A DNA stretch of 49,921 bases, from NCBI GenBank assembly GCA_026418695.1, contig JAOAAU010000098.1, positions 1-49,921 of the forward strand, in the 5' to 3' direction. How positions within the stretch are numbered: position 1 is the stretch's first letter; each line of letters starts with the position of its first letter. Both the position numbers and the translations under genes were made by a program. Positions 35,373 to 46,313 of the stretch are shown here, piece by piece. The DNA is from Clostridia bacterium. Lineage in GTDB: Bacteria; Bacillota; Clostridia; Acetivibrionales; JAFADI01. Below the pieces are notes generated by a model that was not told the DNA's origin, did no database searches, and worked only from the letters and a program-made list of their open reading frames with translations.

Positions 35373-35744
35373 TTAGCTTATGAATCCGTATAAAACCATG
35401 ACGATCCAAAAAATATGCAGAAACAGAATGGCCAGATACACCCAAAAACATATTTTTACGAAAAACCGCGCTACAGGCATGTCTTTATACTGACACCGGT
35501 GAAAAATATGCATGACAAGCAACAATGCACAGGTAGGCAGCAGAATCTTATATAACATGAGTTTTTGAAAATTGGACACGATATCTACCATCAGCCTGTT
35601 TACTTCAACGACATATTGCGTCGTAACGCCAATATGTGTTAGCAGCCCATCCAGAATGTTCAGAACGATAAGATAACGAAGCATTTTATTGATTTTAACT
35701 GCTTCAGAGTTTTGTATCCCTATAGGTATCGCACTTGTGGTCAT
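35373..35744 (-). CDS. DUF5658-like small membrane protein
   Basis: The 123-residue protein has three to four membrane helices (about 22-40, 60-80, 92-120). The pattern of a first helix with LNILDGLLTHIGV, then a Glu/Asn pair (VVEVNRLM) and a basic loop resembles DUF5658 membrane proteins, whose role is not known. AAGAGG lies 7 nt before the ATG at 35742-35744. It stands alone on the minus strand; nothing nearby suggests a function. Confidence 0.6.
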   Translation of the reverse strand: MTTSAIPIGIQNSEAVKINKMLRYLIVLNILDGLLTHIGVTTQYVVEVNRLMVDIVSNFQKLMLYKILLPTCALLLVMHIFHRCQYKDMPVARFFVKICFWVYLAILFLHIFWIVMVLYGFIS

Positions 35745-35976
35745 TGGTTTGCCTCTTCCCTCTTGAAAAGTTTTCCGGACAATTAAACGGGGATTGTTTT
35801 CTCCGTGGATCAGACCAACACTACAATATCATATTTCTCCCAATAGGTAAAATTTCCCATTTAATATTATTTTACATCATATTATTCGTCCCTATCTGTG
35901 CTGAAGGGCGAAAAATAAACAAGAAAAAGTACCCTTTCGTCTTACAACTCATGAATCCTGCTATTTAAACAATAAT

Positions 35977-36010
35977 AAAAAAACCTGAAACATTTTAATG
36001 TTTCAGGTTT
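35977..36010 (-). terminator. Terminator of the tRNA-Gln gene
   Basis: A 13 bp perfect stem (35981-35993 with 35998-36010) has loop TTTA and is followed by Ts on the minus strand. Confidence 0.85.
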
Positions 36011-36011
36011 T

Positions 36012-36085
36012 TGGCTGCGGATCAAGGATTTGAACCCTGACAGACTGATCCAGAATCAGTTGTGCTACCATTACACAAATCCGCA
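36012..36085 (-). tRNA. tRNA-Gln, anticodon CUG
   Basis: The cloverleaf is complete. Acceptor TGCGGAT pairs with ATCCGCA, discriminator is G, and the D-loop contains GTAATGGTAGC. Anticodon arm ACTGA/TCAGT has a loop TTCTGGA, giving CTG. The T-arm contains GGTTCAAATCC. The 3' CCA is encoded at 36012-36014. A promoter is about 70 nt upstream and a terminator follows directly, so it is a single-gene unit. Clostridia usually charge it first with Glu and convert it with GatCAB, encoded about 2.6 kb upstream in this window. Confidence 0.95.
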
Positions 36086-36148
36086 ATACTTTATAAAATT
36101 GTTTTAAAGATCGCATATAATCAAGTGTCCAACTCAGCGACCTTGATC

Positions 36149-36178
36149 ATTATAGCATAGTTCCTACAAAAAATGCAA
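36149..36178 (-). promoter_or_regulatory. Promoter of the tRNA-Gln gene
   Basis: On the minus strand TTGCAT (36173-36178) and TATAAT (36149-36154) are 18 nt apart, with extended TGC. It lies between ackA and the tRNA. Confidence 0.7.
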
Positions 36179-36207
36179 GGGCTTTTTTAATGGTTTTTTT
36201 TTCTTTT

Positions 36208-36246
36208 ATTTTATCTTCATCAGGCTGTCAATTCAGCCTGATGAAG
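36208..36246 (-). terminator. Terminator of pta-ackA
   Basis: A perfect 13 bp stem (36215-36227 with 36234-36246, loop of 6) follows the ackA stop codon; an A/T-rich tract follows on the minus strand. Confidence 0.8.
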
Positions 36247-36260
36247 ACGGTTTAAAACTG

Positions 36261-37454
36261 TTATTTAACAAGCTTTAACGCTTCTCTTGCGATCGCAAGT
36301 TCTTCGTTTGTAGGAATTACAAGTGTCCTGACCTTTGCGTCAGGGGTACTGATATCGATTTCTCTGCCTTTTACGGCATTCTTCTCCCAATCGATCTTGA
36401 TTCCCATGAATTCCATATTGGAGAGCGCTTTCTTTCTTACGATATCGTTATTTTCCCCAATACCTGCTGTGAATATAACGGCATCCAAACCGCCTAAAAC
36501 AGCGGCATATTCACCAATATACTTTTTAACACGATAGCAGAATACTTCAATCGCAAGGGCTGCTCTTTCATTTCCTTCATCCGCAGCAGTATGCAAATCT
36601 CTGAAGTCACTGCTTACACCGGATATTCCAAGAACACCGGACTTTTTATTCAAATAATCATCAATTTCCTTGATGGTCATGCTTTTCTTTTCCATCAGGA
36701 ACTTGATAACCGCAGGATCAAGAGTTCCGCTTCTTGTACCCATAGCAAGACCTGCCAGTGGTGTGAAGCCCATGCTGGTTTCAATAGATTTACCGCCATC
36801 AATGGCACAAACACTGGCACCATTTCCAAGGTGGCAGGAAATCATTTTTAACTGCTCAATAGGCTTTCCAAGCATTGCAGCCGCTCTTTGAGCTACATAC
36901 TTATGAGATGTTCCATGGAAACCATATTTTCTTACTCCGTAATTTTCATACATATCATAAGGCAGCGCATAAAGGAAAGCATGCTTTGGCATTGTCTGAT
37001 GGAAAGCAGTATCAAATACAGCAACCATCGGAGTATTCGGCATAATCTGCTGGCAAGCCTCGATACCCACAATATTGGGAGGATTGTGCAGCGGAGCAAG
37101 CTCAATACACTCTCTTAAAGCTTTCATAACCTCATCATCGATAATTACAGAATCTGTAAACTTCTCACCGCCGTGAACCACCCTGTGACCAACCGCGGAG
37201 ATTTCACTCATGCTATTGATAACACCGGTTTCTTTATCGGTCAGGGCATTGATTACTTCCTGGATCGCAACTTTATGGTTGGCCATATCCTTTTCAAGGA
37301 CAACCGCATCTCCGCCGTTCTTTGCATGCTTCAAAAAGGACTTTTCGATGCCGATTCTATCGCATAATCCCTTTGCGAGAACCGCTTCATTGGTCATGTC
37401 GATCAACTGATATTTTAATGATGAACTTCCGGTATTAATTACTAGAACCTTCAT
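36261..37454 (-). CDS. ackA: Acetate kinase
   Basis: The 397-residue protein starts [15 protein letters not shown], the phosphate-1 motif of acetate kinases. It also has [35 protein letters not shown] with the conserved His, [12 protein letters not shown] and FTAGIGENN. It makes ATP and acetate from acetyl phosphate in the cytosol. It follows pta by 53 bp on the same strand and shares its promoter. Family length is about 400, so it is complete. Confidence 0.96.
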   Translation of the reverse strand: MKVLVINTGSSSLKYQLIDMTNEAVLAKGLCDRIGIEKSFLKHAKNGGDAVVLEKDMANHKVAIQEVINALTDKETGVINSMSEISAVGHRVVHGGEKFTDSVIIDDEVMKALRECIELAPLHNPPNIVGIEACQQIMPNTPMVAVFDTAFHQTMPKHAFLYALPYDMYENYGVRKYGFHGTSHKYVAQRAAAMLGKPIEQLKMISCHLGNGASVCAIDGGKSIETSMGFTPLAGLAMGTRSGTLDPAVIKFLMEKKSMTIKEIDDYLNKKSGVLGISGVSSDFRDLHTAADEGNERAALAIEVFCYRVKKYIGEYAAVLGGLDAVIFTAGIGENNDIVRKKALSNMEFMGIKIDWEKNAVKGREIDISTPDAKVRTLVIPTNEELAIAREALKLVK

Positions 37455-37507
37455 TTTTCTTCCCCCATCATATTATTAATCAAAATATATTTTTTTACTC
37501 TCTCAGA

Positions 37508-38539
<1,032 letters not shown>

Positions 38540-38604
38540 TTAAATTATATGTATTTATGACCAGGTTCTAAGACCTGCTTACAGCTTGGTTTTCAACCAT
38601 TATC

Positions 38605-38633
38605 ATTATAACTAAATTGTTTATTGTATACAA
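38605..38633 (-). promoter_or_regulatory. Promoter of pta-ackA
   Basis: On the minus strand TTGTAT (38628-38633) and TATAAT (38605-38610) are exactly 17 nt apart, with about 100 nt to the pta ATG. Confidence 0.75.
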
Positions 38634-38682
38634 GATTACATTCGTGAAAATTTTAATTATTGTATATTTTGTGCAACAAAAC

Positions 38683-38712
38683 AAAAAAACAGCCAAATTG
38701 ACTGTCTTTTTT
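38683..38712 (-). terminator. Terminator of gatCAB
   Basis: A stem with ACAG/CTGT and flanking A/T pairs is followed by a long T run on the minus strand, directly after the gatB stop. Confidence 0.7.
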
Positions 38713-38722
38713 GTTTATGAAC

Positions 38723-40153
38723 TTACTTTTCAAGTTCTTCCTTTAGAATCTTGTTGATCAGCTGCGGATTGGCCTTGCCTCTGGTTTCCTTCATGGCTTG
38801 ACCTACAAGGAATCCGAAAGCCTTTTCCTTTCCGCTCTTGTAATCGGCCACAGACTGTGGATTGCTTTCCAGAATCTTTTTAACCACTTCCACAAGAGCC
38901 CCTTCATCACTGACCACTTCAAGGCCTTCTTCCTTTACGATCACCTGAGGATCTTTTCCTGAATCAAACATCTTCTCAAAGACTTTTTTGGCAATCGTAC
39001 CGCTGATAGTTCCCTTATCAATGAGCCCAATGAGGTTTGCAAGGTATTCCGCCGGGAATGGAATTTGATCCACTTCCAAGTTTTTCTCCTTCAGTATTCT
39101 CATCAAGTCTCCCATGATCCAGTTGCTGACAGCCTTAGTATTGCTGTTCTTGCTTACAGCTTCCTCGAAGAAATCGGCAAGCCTTTTGGAACTTGTCAAA
39201 ATCCCCGCATCATATTCCGGCAAGCCGAATTCTGCAATGTATCGCTTTCTTCTGGCGTCCGGCAGTTCCGGAAGGGCTTCCTTTACTTTTTCAATCCATT
39301 CCTTTTCCAAAACAATCGGAACCAGGTCCGGTTCAGGGAAATACCTGTAGTCATGGGCCTCTTCCTTGCTTCTCATCGCATAACTTACGCCCTTATTGTC
39401 ATCCCAACGCCGTGTTTCCTGAACAACAACGCCTCCGGATTCAATTTCATTGATTTGCCTTTGAGTTTCAGCTTCTACCGCCCGGACAATGGATCTGAAA
39501 GAATTCAGGTTCTTCATTTCGGTTCTGGTACCGAATTCCTTCTGGCCTTTAGGTCTTACAGATAGGTTTACATCGGCTCTCAGGGATCCTTCCTGCATTT
39601 TGCAATCGGATACCTCGATGTATTCCAGAATCGCTTTCAAATTCTCAACATAGGCCTTTGCTTCTTCTGCCGACCGGATATCCGGTTCACTGACGATTTC
39701 AATCAATGGAACCCCGCACCGGTTGTAATCTACAAGGGTCCCGGTTTCCCATTCATCATGCATCAGTTTGCCGGCATCTTCTTCTATATGAATTCTGGTA
39801 ATGCCGATTCTTTTCTTTTCGCCCTCTACCTCGATATCGATATATCCTTCCTTGCAGAGAGGAAGATCATATTGAGATGTCTGATATGCTTTGGGCAGAT
39901 CAGGATAAAAATAGTTCTTCCTGTCCTGTTTGCTGAACTCTGCAATGGTGCAGTTGGTTGCCAACCCAGCTTTTACAGCGTACTCCACGACATTTTTGTT
40001 CAATACCGGCAATACTCCAGGCATGCCGGTACAGATTGGGCAGCAGTGTGTATTTTCTTCCCCACCGAATTCAGTGGTGCATGAACAATATATTTTGGAT
40101 TTTGTTGAGAGTTCCGCGTGAACTTCCAAACCAATCACTACTTCATATTCCAT
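38723..40153 (-). CDS. gatB: Asp/Glu-tRNA amidotransferase subunit B
   Basis: The 476-residue protein starts [20 protein letters not shown], with the zinc cysteines (CSC...CCPIC), and contains [31 protein letters not shown] and ADVNLSVRP. It ends in a YqeY-like tail domain that holds tRNA. GatB phosphorylates Glu-tRNA(Gln) (or Asp-tRNA(Asn)) and works with GatA. ATG at 40151-40153 is 8 nt after AAGAGG. It lies 26 bp after gatA. Confidence 0.96.
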   Translation of the reverse strand: MEYEVVIGLEVHAELSTKSKIYCSCTTEFGGEENTHCCPICTGMPGVLPVLNKNVVEYAVKAGLATNCTIAEFSKQDRKNYFYPDLPKAYQTSQYDLPLCKEGYIDIEVEGEKKRIGITRIHIEEDAGKLMHDEWETGTLVDYNRCGVPLIEIVSEPDIRSAEEAKAYVENLKAILEYIEVSDCKMQEGSLRADVNLSVRPKGQKEFGTRTEMKNLNSFRSIVRAVEAETQRQINEIESGGVVVQETRRWDDNKGVSYAMRSKEEAHDYRYFPEPDLVPIVLEKEWIEKVKEALPELPDARRKRYIAEFGLPEYDAGILTSSKRLADFFEEAVSKNSNTKAVSNWIMGDLMRILKEKNLEVDQIPFPAEYLANLIGLIDKGTISGTIAKKVFEKMFDSGKDPQVIVKEEGLEVVSDEGALVEVVKKILESNPQSVADYKSGKEKAFGFLVGQAMKETRGKANPQLINKILKEELEK

Positions 40154-40179
40154 TGATTTCACCTCTTATCCGTCTAAAC

Positions 40180-41640
40180 TTATATTTGCGGTCTCATTTT
40201 ATGATACTCGGTATTTTGTTCAAAAGTATACCCTGCACGCAGCAAAGTACTTTCATCAAAAGGTTTGCCGATCAGCTGCAGGCCTATTGGCAAGCCCTTG
40301 CTGTCCTTGCCGCATGGAACTACCAGACCTGGTAATCCTGCGATATTCACGGAAACAGTATAAATATCTTCCAAATACATCTCCAAAGGATTTGCTGTTT
40401 TTTCTCCCAGTTTAAAGGCTGTTGTAGGAGTTGTCGGTCCAATGATAAAGTCATATTTACTGAACGCCTTATCGAATTCCTGCTTGATAATGGTTCTTAC
40501 CTGGAGTGCTTTCTTATAGTATGCGTCATAATAACCTGAACTCAACGCATAAGTACCCAGCATGATTCTTCTTTTTACCTCTGCTCCGAAACCTTCGCTT
40601 CTGGTTTGTTTGTAGAGGTCCAGCAGATCAGTATACTTCGCTGCCCTGTATCCGTACTTGATTCCATCATATCTTGCCAAATTTGAACTTGCTTCTGCAC
40701 AAGCGATGAGATAATAAGCAGGAATAGCGTATTCAGTAATAGGAAGTGAGAACTCTTCGCATTCTGCACCCAGGCTTTTATATGTATCAATCGCATCCAG
40801 GACGGCTTTCTTTACATCCTCACTGATTCCTTTTCCAAGGTATTCCTTGGGGTACCCGATTTTCATTCCTTTTACATCATTCAGCAGTGCTTTCGTGTAA
40901 TCAGGATATTGGATATCTGCTGAAGTCGAATCCATCTTGTCATGACCTGTAATGGCATTCAGAACTAAAGCACAGTCTGTCACATCTTTTGTCAGCGGTC
41001 CGATCTGATCCAATGAGGATGCAAAAGCAACCAGACCAAAACGAGAAACTGTTCCATAAGTAGGTTTCATCCCTACAACTCCGCAAAAAGCCGCCGGCTG
41101 GCGAATGGATCCGCCGGTATCCGATCCCAGGGAGAAAACAGCTTGTCCTGAAGCAACGGATGCAGCGGAACCACCGCTGGAACCTCCGGGTACACGTTCC
41201 AGATCCCATGGGTTTTTCGTCTTCTTGAAATAGGAGTTTTCGTTGGAACCACCCATGGCGAACTCATCCATATTAAGTTTGCCAAGCAGGATGGCATCCT
41301 CCTCCGCCAATTTTTTCACAACGGTTGCGCTGTATGGCGGAATAAAATTCTCTAGCATTTTCGATCCGCAAGTAGTCGCAATCCCCTCAGTACACATATT
41401 GTCCTTCAAAGCCATAGGGATCCCTGCCAGAGGCGATTTGGCCTCTCCCTTATCAATTCTGGCCTGTACTTCTTTTGCCTTTGCCAGAGCTTCTTCCTTA
41501 CAAACGGTCAGATAGCTTTCTACTTTATTCTCGGTTTCTTCTATTCGATTCAACAAGGACTCGGTAATTTCTACCGCGCTTGCCTTTTTATCTTTGATCA
41601 AGTCGCTTAATTCATGGGCCGTCAATTCATAAAGTTCCAC
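40180..41640 (-). CDS. gatA: Asp/Glu-tRNA amidotransferase subunit A
   Basis: The 486-residue amidase carries the Ser-Ser-Lys catalytic set of the amidase signature family: Lys in PMALKDNMC, the cis-Ser in [13 protein letters not shown] and the nucleophile in [16 protein letters not shown]. It releases ammonia from glutamine for GatB. The GTG start at 41638-41640 has GGAGTGA about 7 nt upstream. It sits between gatC and gatB in one operon. Confidence 0.96.
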   Translation of the reverse strand: MELYELTAHELSDLIKDKKASAVEITESLLNRIEETENKVESYLTVCKEEALAKAKEVQARIDKGEAKSPLAGIPMALKDNMCTEGIATTCGSKMLENFIPPYSATVVKKLAEEDAILLGKLNMDEFAMGGSNENSYFKKTKNPWDLERVPGGSSGGSAASVASGQAVFSLGSDTGGSIRQPAAFCGVVGMKPTYGTVSRFGLVAFASSLDQIGPLTKDVTDCALVLNAITGHDKMDSTSADIQYPDYTKALLNDVKGMKIGYPKEYLGKGISEDVKKAVLDAIDTYKSLGAECEEFSLPITEYAIPAYYLIACAEASSNLARYDGIKYGYRAAKYTDLLDLYKQTRSEGFGAEVKRRIMLGTYALSSGYYDAYYKKALQVRTIIKQEFDKAFSKYDFIIGPTTPTTAFKLGEKTANPLEMYLEDIYTVSVNIAGLPGLVVPCGKDSKGLPIGLQLIGKPFDESTLLRAGYTFEQNTEYHKMRPQI

Positions 41641-41681
41641 TTAACTCACTCCGTTCCATAGATTATTAACATATTCAACTT

Positions 41682-41969
41682 TTACTCCACTACCTTGGGC
41701 ACCTTAAAGCATCCATTCTCTGTGGAAGGTGCATTCGCAAGGATCTTTTCCCTGTCATAGGAAGCCTTTGCCTCATCTTCCCTAAAAACATTTTTGATGG
41801 GAATGACATGGGCTGTAGGAGAAACACCGGATGTATCCAGTTCGTTGAGTTTATCTACATATGAAATAATGTCTTCCATTTCAGTAGTCAGCTTTTCCTT
41901 CTCCTGTTCCGTAAGGTTCAGTCTTGCAAGATTGGCAACGTGTTCAATGGTTTCTTTGGTAACCTTCAT
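41682..41969 (-). CDS. gatC: Asp/Glu-tRNA amidotransferase subunit C
   Basis: The 95-residue protein (VTKETIEHVANLARLNLTEQE, later DELDTSGVSPTAH and VFREDEA) is typical GatC, which stabilises the GatA-GatB complex. AGGAGGG lies 7 nt before the ATG. It is the first gene of the gatCAB operon; its leader is long and contains several hairpins. Confidence 0.94.
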   Translation of the reverse strand: MKVTKETIEHVANLARLNLTEQEKEKLTTEMEDIISYVDKLNELDTSGVSPTAHVIPIKNVFREDEAKASYDREKILANAPSTENGCFKVPKVVE

Positions 41970-42206
41970 AGATTTCCCTCCTGTTCATAGAGTTTATTAT
42001 ATAACATAGTATTTGAATATTGTATACTTTGAAAATCAAAACGCATGAAAACTTTCACTTTATAATTGATTTCAATAAATTATATTCAGATAGATCATTA
42101 TAATTATCGGCTAGATAAAACAAAATCCCCCTATGGTTGATAGGCGGAACTTCATTGTACTCCGAACCTTCAGACAGGCTATTCTGTCAAAGCCTGCAGT
42201 TAATAA
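41970..42206 (-). promoter_or_regulatory. Long hairpin-bearing leader of gatCAB
   Basis: Between the promoter and gatC lie about 235 nt of untranslated sequence. CAGGCT (42175-42180) can pair with AGCCTG (42191-42196), or GACAG (42173-42177) with CTGTC (42184-42188); the two are mutually exclusive. Further stems are CGGA/TCCG (42145-42148, 42161-42164) and CCTAT/ATAGG (42130-42134, 42140-42144), the latter next to a G run. I see no T-box sequence and no known riboswitch consensus. Confidence 0.45.
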
Positions 42207-42211
42207 GTATA

Positions 42212-42239
42212 ATTTTATATAATATTCCCAATTAGTCAA
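42212..42239 (-). promoter_or_regulatory. Promoter of gatCAB
   Basis: On the minus strand TTGACT (42234-42239) and TAAAAT (42212-42217) are 16 nt apart. Confidence 0.6.
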
Positions 42240-42277
42240 GGATTTATATTGATTTCGCTAACATGATAAGAATTATA

Positions 42278-42318
42278 AAAAAAACGACCTGGAAGGTCGC
42301 ATTCCCCCGTAAACGGGG
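42278..42318 (-). terminator. Double-hairpin terminator
   Basis: CCCCG (42305-42309) and CGGGG (42314-42318), then CGACC (42285-42289) and GGTCG (42295-42299), are followed by TTTTTTT on the minus strand. It ends the transcript of the nitroreductase and unknown membrane protein. Confidence 0.8.
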
Positions 42319-42434
42319 CTTGGGGTAAAAACATGTTAAAAAGTTTAAGTGTACGGAAATAAATTATACATGTGCCGAGAGCATATGTCAACCATATTTT
42401 TCCATTTAGCATTATAAACTAAATATTCCTTCTT

Positions 42435-43001
42435 TCATGCCCTGCATTGATCAAGAAGTCCCAGTAAGGCTTCTCCAAGCTGTTTATCCGTAATATCCGG
42501 CGGCACGGTCCTGGCAGCTCCGACACTATTAAATTGATATGATCCATCCTGTCTTCGAATCGTAGAATTCAAGACCACCCCATACTCACGCTGATAATGG
42601 ATGGAGATATTTCTTTTTCCGACAGTGAACTCCTTCCATCCGGGGAAATTGAGCATAATCATTAACTGCTCATTTGAACAAGGTTTTCCGTTCCTGCACA
42701 CTGCCATTAGCTTCCTCACCCAGCAGCCAAGTTCTTGGGCTCGATAGGGGGTTTTGAGAATATGCGGTTTTTCAACGGCTCTTCCTACTCCATACTTGTC
42801 TTTTGCATAAGGAATAATAGTAACATTATTATCTTTGTCAAAAAAGACACTTACATTGCCGTCACAAATTGATTGGATTGTGCCAGATATAACTTTCTTT
42901 TTTCTATTTTTATACTTAATAAGTAGAAACGTAATAAAACCGGTTAATCCCCCGATAATCGTCAGGATCAGGACAAGGTAGGCCAAAAATTCTTTATCCA
43001 T
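42435..43001 (-). CDS. Single-pass membrane protein of unknown function
   Basis: The 188-residue protein has one N-terminal membrane helix (about residues 6-28, YLVLILTIIGGLTGFITFLL), a basic stop-transfer patch (KYKNRKKK) and a ~150-residue cytosolic domain of mixed structure with three cysteines (CDG, CWV, CRNGKPC). I recognise no family. It starts 15 bp after the nitroreductase gene on the same strand, so the two form an operon and end at a strong terminator. AAGGA is 12 nt from the ATG, a weak site. Confidence 0.6.
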   Translation of the reverse strand: MDKEFLAYLVLILTIIGGLTGFITFLLIKYKNRKKKVISGTIQSICDGNVSVFFDKDNNVTIIPYAKDKYGVGRAVEKPHILKTPYRAQELGCWVRKLMAVCRNGKPCSNEQLMIMLNFPGWKEFTVGKRNISIHYQREYGVVLNSTIRRQDGSYQFNSVGAARTVPPDITDKQLGEALLGLLDQCRA

Positions 43002-43016
43002 CGATATTCTTTTTCC

Positions 43017-43580
43017 TTATATAATGATGTCTTGGAGTTTCCTTTTCGGTACGTGAAGAGTTCCGCTCTGATCCTTGTAATACTTGATGGACCCTTGTTC
43101 CTCTTCCATCACCGGTTCTTCATCGGGATATCCCAGCGCAATAACCGTATTCAAAATATATTGTTCGGGAATATGAAGTATTTCCTTGATTTTTTCCCGG
43201 TCAATGGCCCCCATCCAGCAAGTCCCGATGCCCAGATCCAGTGCAGTAAGAAAAATATTCTGCGCCGCTGCCCCGATATCCAATTCATAGTCACTCTTTT
43301 TTATCGCAGTATCTGCCAATATGGCAATATAAGCTACTGGCTGCTCATTTTCAGACGGATTTCCTGCGGGGGCAATATACCCAGCCCATTTAACATGCTG
43401 AAAAACCTGGTGAACCAACTGAGGTTCATCTACAATTTTATATTTTACGGGTTGGAGGTTTGAACCGGACGGCGCCAGCCTTGCCGCTTCAACAAGCCCT
43501 TCAAGGATAGGCCGGTCAATGGGTTCCTGCTTGAACTTTCTGATCGTACGTCTTTTACGGATTAGCTCCATAATTTCCAT
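43017..43580 (-). CDS. Nitroreductase-family flavoprotein
   Basis: The 187-residue protein starts MELIRKRRTIRKFKQEPI with the RRTIRKF FMN-binding motif of the nitroreductase family. It also has AARLAPSGSNLQP, DIGAAAQNIFLTALDLGIGTCWMG and IALGYPDEEP near the end. It binds FMN and would reduce nitro-aromatics or other acceptors with NAD(P)H. AGGAGGA precedes the ATG at 43578-43580. It forms an operon with the membrane protein downstream; the physiological acceptor is unknown. Confidence 0.88.
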   Translation of the reverse strand: MEIMELIRKRRTIRKFKQEPIDRPILEGLVEAARLAPSGSNLQPVKYKIVDEPQLVHQVFQHVKWAGYIAPAGNPSENEQPVAYIAILADTAIKKSDYELDIGAAAQNIFLTALDLGIGTCWMGAIDREKIKEILHIPEQYILNTVIALGYPDEEPVMEEEQGSIKYYKDQSGTLHVPKRKLQDIII

Positions 43581-43908
43581 ACCAAATTCCTCCTATCATT
43601 TTTGTTATCATTTTAGCATACCGGCATATATAATTTAAGTAATTATCGTTTATTTTCCGGAACGTTTTCTGCCACTTTTATGCGGTTTGCAAGTTTGGAA
43701 ATGAGTTAATTCATAAATGAAGTAATTTTTATTCATCGATTCAATTTTTATTCATTCCATTCTTTAATTCATAATTATAGCGAATCTGGCCTCCCCGTTA
43801 CTTTTTGCACATATTATGTATACTTTGGTAAATGCATAATTATGCAAAAGCTGCTATTTTAGAAGGTTCTGCCATGAATTAATGCTTAATAATTTATTCA
43901 TAATCTAC

Positions 43909-43938
43909 TTGTCAACAAGCTTATATATATAATATAAT
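43909..43938 (+). promoter_or_regulatory. Promoter of the liv operon
   Basis: TTGTCA (43909-43914) and TATAAT (43933-43938) are 18 nt apart. The ~130 nt leader can form a stem GACGA/TCGTC around 43983-44024 and pair GTGAA with TTCAC, so it may be structured. Confidence 0.6.
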
Positions 43939-44072
43939 TATTAAAAAATAAGCAGTGGTGAAATTTGGACGGGACCAGGGGCGACGAAGCTTCACTGTTA
44001 TACTTGGCTCGTCTTAATTTATACTACAAGGAATTTGCTTATAATCACTATTTAAAAGGAGGGTATTTTCAA

Positions 44073-45218
44073 ATGTTCAAAGCAAAAGCATTATCATTAT
44101 TAGTTGTTTTTGTAATGGTCGTTTCCTTGTTTGCTGGTTGTAACGGCGGCGGAAATGAAATCAAAATCGGAGCGATCCAGCCGATCAGCGGTCAGGTATC
44201 TGCTTACGGCACTCAGACCAGGGATGCCATCCAGATGGCTGTTGATGAAATCAACGCAGCTGGTGGAGTAAACGGAAAGAAAATCAAGCTCATCGTAGAA
44301 GATGACGAAGCAAACCCGGAAAAGACCGTAAACGCATTCAAGAAACTTGCAACTCAGGATAAGGTTGTTGGTATCGTGGGTGCTTTGACAAGCAAATGTT
44401 CACTTTCCATCACTAAGGAAGCTCAGCAGAGAAAAATTCTCATGATTTCTCCTTCATCCACCAACGATACAGTTACGAGCGCTGGAGAATTCATTTTCAG
44501 AGCATGCTACAACGACTCTTTCCAGGGCCAGGTAGTTGCTAAATTCGCACAGGAAACTCTTAAAGCAAAAAATGCTGCAATCCTCTTTGATAACACAAAC
44601 GACTACTCAAAGGGTCTGAGAGACAACTTCAAAAAGAAATTTGAAGAACTCGGCGGCAAGGTTGTAGTTGAAGAATCCTACGCTACCAACGATAAGGACT
44701 TCAATGCTCAATTGACTAAGATCAAGGGTACAAACCCGGATGTATTGTTTATTCCTGATTATTACAGCACAGTATCCCTCATCGCAAAACAGGTTAAGAG
44801 CCAGGGAATCAATGCTCCTATGCTCGGCGCTGACGGCTGGGATGAAATTACGAACAACGCAGGTGACGAAGTTATCGGTTCCTACTACAGCAACCACTAC
44901 TCACCAGATGCAAAAGATGCTGACGTTCAGAATTTCGTAAAAAAATACCAGGAAAAATACAAGATCGTACCTAACGCGCTTGCAGCTCTTGGTTATGATG
45001 CAACGTACGTTTTAGTTGAAGCTATCAAGAGAGCCGGCTCCACTGATCCGGTTAAGGTTCAGGCTGAAATGATGAAGACTGACAAGAAATATGTAACAGG
45101 TCAGATCAAGTTTGACCCTGCAACAAGAAACCCTGTTAAATCTGCTGTTATGGTTAAGGTTGAAAAGGGCGCTGACGGTAAACTTACAGCTGGTTATGCC
45201 GGTACTGTAAACCCGTAA
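44073..45218 (+). CDS. livK: Branched-chain amino acid ABC transporter substrate-binding lipoprotein
   Basis: The 381-residue protein has a lipoprotein signal (FVMVVSLFAGC, Cys at about residue 23) and the periplasmic-binding-protein family 6 fold (KIGAIQPISGQVSAYGTQT, later IVGALTSKCSLSITKEAQ and FNAQLTKIKGTNPDVLFIP). It captures Leu, Ile, Val or a related amino acid for LivHMGF. I chose the ATG at 44073 with AAAAGGAGGG 9 nt upstream; a longer frame from 43965 lacks a site. The codon pattern looks optimised, as for an abundant protein. A hairpin follows before livH. Confidence 0.93.
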   Translation: MFKAKALSLLVVFVMVVSLFAGCNGGGNEIKIGAIQPISGQVSAYGTQTRDAIQMAVDEINAAGGVNGKKIKLIVEDDEANPEKTVNAFKKLATQDKVVGIVGALTSKCSLSITKEAQQRKILMISPSSTNDTVTSAGEFIFRACYNDSFQGQVVAKFAQETLKAKNAAILFDNTNDYSKGLRDNFKKKFEELGGKVVVEESYATNDKDFNAQLTKIKGTNPDVLFIPDYYSTVSLIAKQVKSQGINAPMLGADGWDEITNNAGDEVIGSYYSNHYSPDAKDADVQNFVKKYQEKYKIVPNALAALGYDATYVLVEAIKRAGSTDPVKVQAEMMKTDKKYVTGQIKFDPATRNPVKSAVMVKVEKGADGKLTAGYAGTVNP

Positions 45219-45300
45219 TAAATTTACAATTATTGATATCGTAAATTGTCTTTTAAATTATACATTTTTAATATATAATTAATTATTAGACAAGGACGTT

Positions 45301-45334
45301 AATAATGGGAGAAGATTCTTTCTCCCATTATTAT
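45301..45334 (+). terminator. Intercistronic hairpin between livK and livH
   Basis: A perfect 13 bp stem (45301-45313 with 45320-45332), loop of 6, followed by an imperfect T tract (ATTGTTATT). It is likely a leaky terminator or 3' stabiliser that lets livK exceed the membrane genes. Confidence 0.75.
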
Positions 45335-45359
45335 TGTTATTACATTAAGGGGTGAAAAA

Positions 45360-46304
45360 ATGAATTTCATGCAGGAATTTGGCCAGCAGATGGTCAATGG
45401 TATTGCGCTTGGCAGCGTATATGCCCTTATTGCTTTAGGGTATACCATGGTATACGGAATTGTAAAGCTGATCAATTTTGCCCACGGTGATATTTTAATG
45501 GTTGGTGCCTTTGCAGGTTTTTTCGTTTTGACAGCAAACGGACAGGACCCTTCCAAAATATCCAATCCTCTCATGCTTGTACTTGCTTTCATTATTGCCA
45601 TGGCTGTTAGCGCACTATTCGGCGTTATCATTGAAAAAACATGTTATAAGCCTTTGAGAAAAGCTCCAAAAATCAATCTACTCATTACAGCAATAGGTGT
45701 ATCGATTGTTCTCGAAAATGGTGCCAGGGTTATACCATGGATTGGTCCTAATCCAAAGCAATTTCCTGTATTAAAAGATATTCCTATTATAGATGGTATA
45801 TCTCAGATGATCAAAGCTCAAACAGGCGTATTCATCAGTCCTGTTCAAATCTTAAGCTTTATTATCGCCATTTTATTGATGCTGATGCTCTTCTATATCG
45901 TTAACTTTACCAAAACGGGTAAAGCTATGAGAGCTGCTTCCTATGATATGGGCGCTGCTCAATTGATGGGAATCAATGTAGACAACATCATCTCTGTCAC
46001 CTTTGCGATCGGGGCCGCTCTTGCAGCCGCTGCCGGTATCCTTTTTGCATTAAATTATCCTCAGGTTGAACCTTATATGGGAATCATGCCGGGTCTAAAA
46101 GCATTCGTAGCTGCAGTTCTTGGAGGTATCGGAAGTATCCCCGGAGCCATGCTCGGTGGATTTATCATGGGAATCGCTGAAACTCTTACCAAAGGGTTTA
46201 TCTCTTCCAAGCTTGCAGATGCCGTTGCTTTCGGTATCTTGATTATCATTCTGGTCATCAAGCCTTCTGGTATCCTCGGTAAGAATACCAGAGAGAAAGT
46301 GTAG
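45360..46304 (+). CDS. livH: Branched-chain amino acid ABC transporter permease LivH
   Basis: The 314-residue protein has about eight membrane helices. It opens with VNGIALGSVYALIALGYTMVYGI, a LivH hallmark, and carries RAASYDMGAAQLMGINVDNIISVTFAIGAALA, the coupling segment. It forms the pore with LivM and is driven by LivG and LivF. GGGGTG precedes the ATG at 45360. LivM follows with 9 bp. Confidence 0.95.
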   Translation: MNFMQEFGQQMVNGIALGSVYALIALGYTMVYGIVKLINFAHGDILMVGAFAGFFVLTANGQDPSKISNPLMLVLAFIIAMAVSALFGVIIEKTCYKPLRKAPKINLLITAIGVSIVLENGARVIPWIGPNPKQFPVLKDIPIIDGISQMIKAQTGVFISPVQILSFIIAILLMLMLFYIVNFTKTGKAMRAASYDMGAAQLMGINVDNIISVTFAIGAALAAAAGILFALNYPQVEPYMGIMPGLKAFVAAVLGGIGSIPGAMLGGFIMGIAETLTKGFISSKLADAVAFGILIIILVIKPSGILGKNTREKV

Positions 46305-46313
46305 GTGGTGCAC

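Noticed and set aside
41970..42206. T-box riboswitch in front of gatCAB
   Set aside because: The conserved T-box sequence and the antiterminator/terminator layout are not present.
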